In this document: positions 30,515 to 37,146 of the stretch, one piece after another | Position numbering within the stretch: position 1 is the stretch's first letter | Layout of the letters: the number at the start of each line of letters is the position of its first letter | From: Jiangella sp. DSM 45060 | GTDB taxonomy: Bacteria; Actinomycetota; Actinomycetes; Jiangellales; Jiangellaceae | Assembly: GCF_900105175.1 (NCBI RefSeq) | Contig: NZ_LT629771.1 | Span: forward strand, 5,412,501-5,476,500 | Direction: 5' to 3' | DNA: 64,000 nucleotides | Made by a program: the position numbers and the translations under genes | Notes under the pieces: generated by a model | Told to the model about the DNA's origin: nothing | Databases searched by the model: none | What the model saw: only the letters and a program-made list of their open reading frames with translations

Positions 30515-31798
30515 CTACTGCAGCCCGGTCCCGATGGACGAGGCCTGCGACTGCATGTCGGCGACGGCGTCGGCGGGCGACATCGCGCCGCGCACGGCCG
30601 CCTCGACGTCGCCGTCGATGACGGAGGCGACCTGCTCCCACGTCGGGACGGCCGGCGGCGCCTCGGTGCTCTCCAGCTGCTCGCCGAAGACCGCGACCAA
30701 CGGGTCCTCCGTCAGCGGGCCGTCCTCCCAGGCCGCCGGCTTCGACGGCAGGTCGGTCAGCGTCTCGTACCAGCTCTGCTGCACCTCGACCTCGCTGAGG
30801 TACTCGATCAGCTTCCAGGCGCCGTCCTTGTTGTCGGAGTCGGTGAAGACGGCAAGGTTGCCGCCGCCGACGAACGACGTGCCGGGCCCCTCGTCCTTGC
30901 CCGGCAGCGGGACGACGGCGAAATTGTCCGTCGCGCCGGCGTCGCGGACCAGGCCGATGTGCCACGGCCCGGAGATGAAGGAGCCGATGGCGCCGTCGGC
31001 GAACATCTGCTCCAGCGCGCCCGGCTGCAGCACGGTGTCCTGCGACAGGCCCTCGGTGAAGTACGACGCGTAGTACTCCAGCGCCTCCGTCATCTCCGGG
31101 CTGTCCAGCGTGTACGCGTCGCCGTCGGTGAGCTGGGCGCCGTTCTGCCAGGCGAACGGCATGAACGTCTGCCACGAGCCGCCCTGGCCCGGCTGCAGGT
31201 AGATGCCCTGCTGGGCGCCGGCCTGCTGCAGGCCCTGAGTGAACGCCTTGAGGTCATCCCACGTCTGCGGCGGCTGCAGCCCGGCGGCGTCGGCGAGGTC
31301 GGTGCGGTAGAACAGCGCGCGGGTCTCGACGTACCACGGGACGCCGTAGGAGGTGCCGTCGACGACGGTGGACGCCCACGGCCCGGGGAAGAAGTCGTTC
31401 TCGTCGAACAGGTCCGTCGGCGTCGGCTCGAGGCCACCGGTCTGTGCGAACTCGCCCATCCACGTGGTGCCGATGAGGCTGACGTCGGGGGTCTCGCCGG
31501 CCGCGATGGCGGTGGCGATGCGGTCGTGAGCACCTTCCCACGGGACCGGCGTCACTTCGACGGTGGCGTCCGGGTTGGCCTCCTCGAAGTCGGCCAGGAA
31601 GGCGCCGAGCTCCTCGCCCTCGGTGCCCATGGCCCAGACCTCGATGGTGCCGGTGGCCGGGCCGTCGGTGAGGTCGGCGGACGGCGCCGCGTTGCCGTCG
31701 CCGCCGTCGCCCGCGTCGTCGTCGCGTCCGCACGCGGTGAGCGCGAGGGCGGTCGCCGCGGCCAGCGCGGTCGCGGCGGTGATGTGTCGTCGACTCAT
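30515..31798 (-). CDS. Sugar ABC transporter substrate-binding lipoprotein
   Basis: The 427-residue lipoprotein has lipobox LTAC with Cys23, then an Asp/Gly-rich linker and a type 1 solute-binding fold: IEVWAMGTEGEELGAFLADFEEANPDATVEV at the start, and the family segment near MFADGAIGSFISGPWHIGLVRDAG. It should capture an oligosaccharide outside the membrane for the two permeases encoded downstream. The ATG at 31798 overlaps the lacI-type gene stop (ATGA) and has AGGAGG 8 nt upstream, so regulator and transporter are coupled. Confidence 0.93.
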   Translation of the reverse strand: MSRRHITAATALAAATALALTACGRDDDAGDGGDGNAAPSADLTDGPATGTIEVWAMGTEGEELGAFLADFEEANPDATVEVTPVPWEGAHDRIATAIAAGETPDVSLIGTTWMGEFAQTGGLEPTPTDLFDENDFFPGPWASTVVDGTSYGVPWYVETRALFYRTDLADAAGLQPPQTWDDLKAFTQGLQQAGAQQGIYLQPGQGGSWQTFMPFAWQNGAQLTDGDAYTLDSPEMTEALEYYASYFTEGLSQDTVLQPGALEQMFADGAIGSFISGPWHIGLVRDAGATDNFAVVPLPGKDEGPGTSFVGGGNLAVFTDSDNKDGAWKLIEYLSEVEVQQSWYETLTDLPSKPAAWEDGPLTEDPLVAVFGEQLESTEAPPAVPTWEQVASVIDGDVEAAVRGAMSPADAVADMQSQASSIGTGLQ

Positions 31799-32844
31799 CG
31801 ATGAGCCTCCTTCGGATGCGGCCCGCAACTGCGGCGGACCACGAGCTGAGTGGTCAGGACGTCGTGACGTGGTTCGGAACGGTCTCCGCTGATCCGGGCG
31901 TCCAGCAGCCGGGCCGCCCGGGCCCCCATCTCGCGCATCGGCTGACGGACCGTCGTCAGCCCGGCGTAGCGCGCCGCCATGACGTCGTCCCACCCTGTGA
32001 CGGCGACATCCCCCGGTACCTGGATCCCCTGTTCGGCCAGCGCGACGGTGAGGCCGAGCGCCAGCTCGTCGTTCGCGCAGACGACGACGTCCGGCAGGTC
32101 GCCGGCGGTGAGCTCGGCGGCCACGCGGGCGCCGTCGTCCTCCTTGAACCCGGCCGGGATGGTCCGCTCCGGGACCTCCGCGCCGGCCTGCGCGAGCGCG
32201 CCGCGGAACCCGGCCCAGCGCTCGGCGACGTCGGTGGAGTCGACCGGGTCGCCGAGGAAGGCCATGCGCCGGTGTCCGTGCGTCAGCAGGTGGTCGACGA
32301 CGGACGCCGCGGCGACGACGTTCTCGGTGCGGACGGAGTCGGCGCCGGCGATCTCGGTGCGCGCCATCAGCACGACGGGGACGCCGCGCTGGACGACCTC
32401 GGCGACGACGTCGTCGTGCACCGTCCGCCCGAACACCGCCAGCCCGTCGACCCGTCCGGCGAGGTCGAGCACCATCTCGTCGGCGGACTCGCGGTTGTGC
32501 GTGCTGAGGATGAGCACCGAGCGTCCGAGCGTCGCGGCGACCTCCTCGTAGCCCAGCACGACCTCGGCGTAGAACGGACCGGAGAGGTCGGGGAAGACGA
32601 TGCCGTTCGCGGCGTGGCGGCGTTCGGCCAGCGAGCGGCCGAGCTGGCTGGGCGTGAAGCGCAGCTCCTCGATGGCGGCGTCGACGCGTTCGCGGGTGGC
32701 CGGGTGGACGAGGTCGCTGCCGCGAAGGGCGCGCGAGACCGTCGCCACGGACACCCCCGCATGCCGCGCCACGTCGCGGATCGTCACGGTGGCGCGGCCG
32801 GCCGTGCGGCGTCGCTGGGGGCTCTTCGGCTCCGCGTCTTCCAT
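31795..32844 (-). CDS. LacI-family transcriptional regulator
   Basis: The 349-residue repressor has an N-terminal LacI helix-turn-helix and hinge helix (about 19-75: VTIRDVARHAGVSVATVSRAL, read as two helices, then LGRSLAERR). A periplasmic-binding-protein-like effector domain follows (NGIVFPDLSGPFYAEVVLGYE through VAVTGWDDVMAARYAGLTTVRQPM). It heads the sugar uptake operon, with its stop overlapping the binding-protein start. Tandem CCGGTTACAT repeats lie in the 63-nt region between it and the divergent GH15-type gene. It probably represses both directions until its sugar ligand appears. Confidence 0.93.
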   Translation of the reverse strand: MEDAEPKSPQRRRTAGRATVTIRDVARHAGVSVATVSRALRGSDLVHPATRERVDAAIEELRFTPSQLGRSLAERRHAANGIVFPDLSGPFYAEVVLGYEEVAATLGRSVLILSTHNRESADEMVLDLAGRVDGLAVFGRTVHDDVVAEVVQRGVPVVLMARTEIAGADSVRTENVVAAASVVDHLLTHGHRRMAFLGDPVDSTDVAERWAGFRGALAQAGAEVPERTIPAGFKEDDGARVAAELTAGDLPDVVVCANDELALGLTVALAEQGIQVPGDVAVTGWDDVMAARYAGLTTVRQPMREMGARAARLLDARISGDRSEPRHDVLTTQLVVRRSCGPHPKEAHR

Positions 32845-32864
32845 CGTTCGGGTCGCTCCTTTGG

Positions 32865-32889
32865 TACCGGTTACATAAACCGGTTACAT
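32865..32889. promoter_or_regulatory. Tandem LacI-type operator
   Basis: TACCGGTTACAT (32865-32876) is repeated as AACCGGTTACAT (32878-32889), with a 13-nt period. Each copy has a palindromic ACCGGT core with a central CG, as LacI-family sites do. It lies 21 nt before the lacI-type start and 19 nt before the GH15-type start, so one protein could control both promoters. Confidence 0.7.
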
Positions 32890-32907
32890 CGGCTACATTC
32901 GGGCATC

Positions 32908-34341
32908 ATGGCCGAGCCTGTCAACCCATTGTCTGTAGCCGAGGTTGCTGACCTGCGGCGACTCGCTGAGGTGAGCGTCGAGCTGATCGCGGGGGCTCAG
33001 GATCCGTCCGGCGCCTATCCCGCGGCGGTCGGCTTCGCGCCGTACGGCTTCTGCTGGTTCCGCGACGGCGCGTTCATCGCCGAGGGGATGAGCCGGGCCG
33101 GCGCCGTGTCGTCGGCGACCGCGTTCCACGAGTGGAGTGCGCGGGTGCTCGAACGCGAGGCGTCTGCCATCGCGTCTCTGGTGGCGCGGGTGGCGGCCGG
33201 TGAGCAGCCGTCGGACGCCGAGCTGCTGCCCGCGCGCTACACCCTGGCCGGCGACCGCCACGACGACGACTGGTGGAACTACCAGGTCGACGGCTACGGG
33301 ACGTGGCTGTGGGCGCTGCGGTCGCACCTGACGCGGTGGGATCTGCCGCTGGCGCCGTACGCCGCCGCGGCGGAGGTCGCCGTCCGCTACCTCGTCGCCG
33401 TCGGGGCCCGGCCCTGCCGCGACTGGTGGGAGGAGCACCGCGACCACACCCACGTCTCCACCCTGGCCTCCGTGTACGGCGGCCTCCGTGCGGCGGCATC
33501 GCTCGGGGTGCTGCCGTCCGCCGCCTCGGCCGCGGCGGACGAGATCTCGGCGCTGGTCACCCGGTCGGGCACGCTCGAGGGCGCGCTGCGCAAGTGGCTC
33601 GGCTCCACAGCGGTCGACGCCAGCCTGATGGTGGCCGGGGTGCCGTTCGGGCTCGTCCCGCCCGGCGGCCCGGTCGACCGTGCGACGGTCGCCCGGATCA
33701 CCTCCGAGCTGTCGGTTCTTGGTGGCCCCGCCGCCCAGGGCTCCTTCGCACACGGCCCCTCCAGCCCGCCCGTTCCCGGCGACCCAGCCGCCGCTGCGCA
33801 AGCCACCCTCGGCGCCCCGGCCGCCCAGGGCCTCGCCGCACCAGCCGCCACCGGCCCGCCCGCCTCAGGCGGCCCCGCCGGCCAGGGTCCCGGCGGCCCA
33901 GGCGCCACCACACAACCCACCACCAGCCCACCCGGCCCCGGCGACCCGGCCGCCCAGGGCCTCGCCGCACCAGCCGCCACCGGCCCGCTCACCCTAGGCG
34001 CCACGACACAACCCACCACCAGCCCACTTGCCCCGGGCGGCGGCGTGCACCGCTACGTCGGCGACACCTTCTACGGCGGCGGGCAGTGGCCGATCCTGGC
34101 CGCCTTCCTCGGCTGGCACCACGCCGTCGCCGGGTCGCGGGAGCGAGCCGCCGAGCTGCTGCGCTGGATCGCCTCGACAGCCGACTCGTCCGGGTCGCTG
34201 CCGGAGCAGGTGCCGCCACTGCTGGCGCCGGACCGGCTGGCCGAGTGGACCGATCGGTGGGGGCCGAGCGCCCGGCCGTTGCTGTGGTCGCACGGCATGT
34301 ATCTCGTACTGGCATCAAGTCTTGACGTGATCAACAGTTGA
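32908..34341 (+). CDS. GH15-type glycoside hydrolase with a repetitive Pro/Ala insert
   Basis: The 477-residue protein has no signal peptide. The N-terminal 270 residues show glucoamylase-like features: GAYPAAVGFAPYGFCWFRDGAF, DDWWNYQVDGYGTWLWAL and WWEEHRDHTHVSTLASVYGGL. The helical barrel resumes with YVGDTFYGGGQWPILAAFLGW. Between them (about residues 272-377) lies a low-complexity Pro/Ala/Gly/Thr insert with in-frame duplications of AAQGLAAPAATGP (43-codon offset) and TTQPTTSP. GH15 enzymes are inverting exo-alpha-glucosidases; the substrate here is not certain. The ATG at 32908 starts just past the LacI-type operator. The longer open frame upstream is antisense to the regulator gene. Confidence 0.82.
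   Translation: MAEPVNPLSVAEVADLRRLAEVSVELIAGAQDPSGAYPAAVGFAPYGFCWFRDGAFIAEGMSRAGAVSSATAFHEWSARVLEREASAIASLVARVAAGEQPSDAELLPARYTLAGDRHDDDWWNYQVDGYGTWLWALRSHLTRWDLPLAPYAAAAEVAVRYLVAVGARPCRDWWEEHRDHTHVSTLASVYGGLRAAASLGVLPSAASAAADEISALVTRSGTLEGALRKWLGSTAVDASLMVAGVPFGLVPPGGPVDRATVARITSELSVLGGPAAQGSFAHGPSSPPVPGDPAAAAQATLGAPAAQGLAAPAATGPPASGGPAGQGPGGPGATTQPTTSPPGPGDPAAQGLAAPAATGPLTLGATTQPTTSPLAPGGGVHRYVGDTFYGGGQWPILAAFLGWHHAVAGSRERAAELLRWIASTADSSGSLPEQVPPLLAPDRLAEWTDRWGPSARPLLWSHGMYLVLASSLDVINS
33719..34040 (+). repeat. In-frame imperfect repeats inside the GH15-type gene
   Basis: A stretch of about 40 nt beginning CCGCCCAGGGCCTCGCCGCA occurs at 33821 and again at 33950 (129 nt apart). A second unit of about 28 nt, beginning GGCGCCAC and containing ACAACCCACCACCAGCCCA, occurs at 33901 and 33997. 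Both offsets are multiples of three, so the coding frame is kept. Confidence 0.8.
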
Positions 34342-34352
34342 CTTGATCACGT
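34325..34352. terminator. Hairpin between convergent genes
   Basis: ACGTGATCAA (34325-34334) and TTGATCACGT (34343-34352) are perfect 10-bp arms around an 8-nt loop that includes the GH15-type stop codon. It lies between convergent genes and could end both transcripts. No U-tract, and an operator role is not excluded. Confidence 0.5.
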
Positions 34353-34394
34353 GACGCCGATCAACCATTGACGACGTTCGTCGAGTTGTTGACG

Positions 34395-35018
34395 CTAGGT
34401 GGCGCGCTCGTCCAGCCAGCGGGCCATCGCGCGCGCCGTCTCGTCGACCGGCACGTCCGTGGTGTCGAGCAGCGTCATCGGCGGATCCATGGTGGCCGCG
34501 GTGGCGTCGATCCAGGCGGCGTAGTCGAGCGTCTCGGCGATGCGCGGCTCGTCCCACTCCCGCCACTTCGGCCGGCCCCGCAACCGGGCGGCCAGCACGT
34601 CAGGGTCGCACGTCAGGCAGAGGTAGTCGATGCGCTCGAACAGGGGCCGCTCCGGCAGCGGCTCGAGCTCCGGCGGCACGACCGTCCCGCACAGCACGAC
34701 CGGCCGGCGGCTCTGGTGGATCATGGCGGCCATTCGCAGCCACGTCGACCGGAACGGCCGGTGCTCCGCGCCGTCGTCGCGCAGGCCGGCCACCCAGAGC
34801 ACGTCCTGTTCCAGGACGACGAACCGGTCGGCCAGTTCGGTCGCGAGCAGCCGCTGCACCGTCGACTTGCCGGTGCCGCTGGGGCCGGTCACGCAGAGCA
34901 GCGGGAGGCGGAGGAACGGCCACCGGTGGCCGCAGTGGGCGCACCGGATGACCGCCTCCGGCTCGACCTGCGGGCGGTCGGCGCGTTCGCCGCAGCGCTC
35001 GCAGATCAGCAGGTTCAC
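34395..35018 (-). CDS. P-loop kinase-like ATPase with N-terminal zinc ribbon
   Basis: The 207-residue protein starts with a rubredoxin-like zinc ribbon (C6, C9, C26, C29 in CERCG and CAHCG). A Walker A GPSGTGKST (45-53) follows, and then a small nucleoside-kinase-like AAA domain (FVVLEQDVLWVAG, RPVVLCGTVVP, IDYLCLTCDPDVLAARLRGRP with lid arginines). The acceptor substrate is unknown. The GTG start lies 3 nt after the stop of the zf-TFIIB-type gene, so two zinc-ribbon proteins are coexpressed. Confidence 0.82.
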   Translation of the reverse strand: MNLLICERCGERADRPQVEPEAVIRCAHCGHRWPFLRLPLLCVTGPSGTGKSTVQRLLATELADRFVVLEQDVLWVAGLRDDGAEHRPFRSTWLRMAAMIHQSRRPVVLCGTVVPPELEPLPERPLFERIDYLCLTCDPDVLAARLRGRPKWREWDEPRIAETLDYAAWIDATAATMDPPMTLLDTTDVPVDETARAMARWLDERAT

Positions 35019-35021
35019 GCG

Positions 35022-35354
35022 TCAGTCGAAGAGCTGGTCGAGGAAGCTCTTGCGACGCTTCTTGCCGTAGCCGTACGGGCGGGGCGAGTCGTCGTAGCCG
35101 CGGCGGTACGGGGCCGGGCTGTCGCGGTACGGCTGCTGATAGGGCTGCTGCTGGTACGGCTGCTGCGGCGGGGGCGCCTGGCGGCCGCTGTAGTCGAGCG
35201 GCGGGGGCGGCGCGTTGAACTGCTCCTCGGCGGCGACGATCTGCTCGAGTTCGCCCTTGTCGAGGAAGATGCCCTTGCAGTTGTCGCACTGCTCGACGTG
35301 CACGCCCAAACGGTCATACGTCTTCATCTGACCGCTGCACTTCGGACAGGTCAC
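35022..35354 (-). CDS. zf-TFIIB (transcription factor zinc-finger) domain protein
   Basis: The 110-residue protein has an N-terminal zinc finger CPKCSGQM with CDNCKGIFLDKGELE (residues about 3-40), the classic zf-TFIIB domain of bacterial small proteins. A Pro/Gln/Tyr-rich disordered region (PPPQQPYQQQPYQQPYRD, about 58-80) and a basic tail ending in KSFLDQLFD follow. Function unknown. The GTG start has AAGGGA upstream. It is the first gene of a pair with the P-loop kinase. Confidence 0.88.
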   Translation of the reverse strand: MTCPKCSGQMKTYDRLGVHVEQCDNCKGIFLDKGELEQIVAAEEQFNAPPPPLDYSGRQAPPPQQPYQQQPYQQPYRDSPAPYRRGYDDSPRPYGYGKKRRKSFLDQLFD

Positions 35355-35447
35355 GGAAGTTCCCTTCGTCGTTGTCTGGTGTCAACGCTACCCGTGCCCA
35401 CCGGGGTTCCGGCTGCATTGGGGTAAGGCACCCGGTACCGTGCCAGG

Positions 35448-36062
35448 GTGACGCAGTCCGCGGCGCCGCCGCCCACCCGCGGCGCCGTCCGTTCCGCCGT
35501 CGAGGCCCTCCTGCGCACCTGCGCCGACCTCGAACGGCGGGCGGATGAGGTGGCCGAGCAGTCCCGGGCGCGGGCCGCGCACGTCACTGGCGAAGTCGCC
35601 CGGTCCCGTTCCGCCGCCCTCACCGCCCGGGTCGAGGCGCTCACCCACCAGCTCGACGCCGACCTGCGCGATCACCTCTCCGACCTGCGCCGCCCGTACG
35701 TGACGGAGATTCACGCGCTGCTCGCCCTGCTGGCGCCCTGGCACGGGCTCGCCCCGCTCCCGCCCCTGCCGCCGTCGCCGGCCGGTGCCACGCTCAGCGA
35801 CCACTTCCCCGCCGGCTTCGCCCGCACCTACGTCGCCGATCTCCTGACCGGTGTCGACGGCAGCACGAGCCTCGGCCGCGAGCCCGCCGCCGCGACGACG
35901 CCTCCATCGGCCGACGACATCGCCAACGCCCTCGCGGCCACCCGTCGTGCGTTCGCGGCGGAGTACGCGGACGAGGGCATGCGGCTCATCGAGGACGCCA
36001 CCTGCCATGCCGTCCAACGGCACGGCGCGCATCTGTCTGACGGCGCTCACCTGGCGCGTTGA
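35448..36062 (+). CDS. Hypothetical helical protein
   Basis: The 204-residue protein is of unknown family. Residues about 10-90 are predicted to be long helices rich in Ala, Arg, Glu and Leu with coiled-coil character (SAVEALLRTCADLERRADEV). A Pro-rich turn (about 98-112) and a second helical part with SADDIANALAATRRAFAAEY follow. No signal peptide or membrane segment. The GTG start is at 35448, and the gene is divergent from the zf-TFIIB gene, 93 nt apart. Codon use fits a real gene. Confidence 0.65.
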   Translation: MTQSAAPPPTRGAVRSAVEALLRTCADLERRADEVAEQSRARAAHVTGEVARSRSAALTARVEALTHQLDADLRDHLSDLRRPYVTEIHALLALLAPWHGLAPLPPLPPSPAGATLSDHFPAGFARTYVADLLTGVDGSTSLGREPAAATTPPSADDIANALAATRRAFAAEYADEGMRLIEDATCHAVQRHGAHLSDGAHLAR

Positions 36063-36113
36063 TCTGGTTGAAGGACCCGTCCGGCGAGTACGGCTGGCAG
36101 GTCTTGCCGACCG

Positions 36114-36565
36114 GTGCCGTCGCGACCGCGCACCGGTGCGGACCGGTGGCTGGCGGGTTTCACGTCGCCAGAAGCGCTGGTCAAGCCGATCGAAGCCGTG
36201 CTCGAACGGGCGCACGCCCGGGGTGGCCTCGACGCGTTCCTCACCCGCGCGGCGGGCGACGCGACGAGGATCGGCATCCACGTGAGCGCCGCCCAGGCGG
36301 GCTCACGCCGGGCGACGCCGCCGGATACCGTGGCGCGGGCATCGGCACGAAGGAGACCCGGACGGACTGGTCTGCCGCGCGGCTGTACGGCCTGGATCAG
36401 GGCCGCGAGACGGTCTTCGCGCAGGCCTTCGACCCGATCGCCCGCGGCGCGGAGCCCGGAGCGACCCTGGCGTTCAAGAAGGCCGGCGGCACCTGGCACC
36501 TGGTCACCTCCTTCCCGGTCGACGTGCCGGGACCGACGAACGAACGCCTGGAGGATCTCGAGTGA
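36114..36565 (+). pseudogene. Orphan gene with an apparent frameshift
   Basis: From GTG 36114 a frame with strong third-position GC encodes TGADRWLAGFTSPEALVKPI and continues to about 36295 (ending near GIHVSAAQ). From about 36298 the coding signal moves to the frame ending at 36565 (GDAAGYRGAGIGTKETRTDW, then FAQAFDPIARGAEPGATLAF and GTWHLVTSFPVD). A loss of one base relative to a continuous gene of about 150 codons would explain it. The product is not recognised. Just upstream, 36059-36112 in the second frame reads WLKDPSGEYGWQVLP, faintly like a VOC-protein C-terminus. Its stop overlaps the start of the next gene. Confidence 0.55.
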
Positions 36566-37110
36566 CCCCGATGAGCAGCAACTTCCGTCAGTTCTTCGGC
36601 AGCGGGTTCGGCATGGCCGACGACGTTCCCGACTTCTACGTCGAGGCCTGTGAAGAAGCGCCGTCGAAGCTGGCCGACGGCGCCAACGAGAGCTACCGCG
36701 CGTTCCGCGACGAGTTCGCCCGCCACCTCAGCGAGTCGTCGTACCCGCCGCACAGCGGCGGCGAGTCCCAGTGGACCACCGACGAGTGGCTGCGCAACGT
36801 CTGGTACGACGCGTTCGGGCCGGAGCCCGCTCCCGATGACCCGTACCCCGTGCCGGCGGAACAGTGGGGGCGTCGGCGCATCACTGACTACATGGTGCAC
36901 GCGATCCGGCGCACGCCCGAGCTCAGCTCGCCGGGAGCGCCGGCGTGGCTGGAGGCGCGCGGGCTGACGTTCGTGGACGTGGCGGCGGGGGTGGAGTGGT
37001 CGGCGACCGCGGGCGGCGTCGCGTTCCGACCGGCGCCGGAGGGGTGGTTGGAGCGGCTGCACGACCTCACCGCGCGGGGCCTGCGCGCGGAGCAGCCGGG
37101 CGAGCGGTAG
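36562..37110 (+). CDS. Hypothetical protein
   Basis: The 182-residue soluble acidic protein has many aromatic residues (WTTDEWLRNVWYDAFGPEP) and is of unknown family. No signal peptide, cysteine motif or membrane helix. The GTG at 36562 overlaps the TGA of the frameshifted gene upstream (GTGA), which suggests that both once formed an operon. An ATG at 36571 is an alternative start. It converges on the HlyD-type adaptor gene, 36 nt apart. Confidence 0.7.
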   Translation: MTPMSSNFRQFFGSGFGMADDVPDFYVEACEEAPSKLADGANESYRAFRDEFARHLSESSYPPHSGGESQWTTDEWLRNVWYDAFGPEPAPDDPYPVPAEQWGRRRITDYMVHAIRRTPELSSPGAPAWLEARGLTFVDVAAGVEWSATAGGVAFRPAPEGWLERLHDLTARGLRAEQPGER

Positions 37111-37146
37111 CGCCGCTCACCCGGCCGCTCCGAGCCCGGACCCGCG

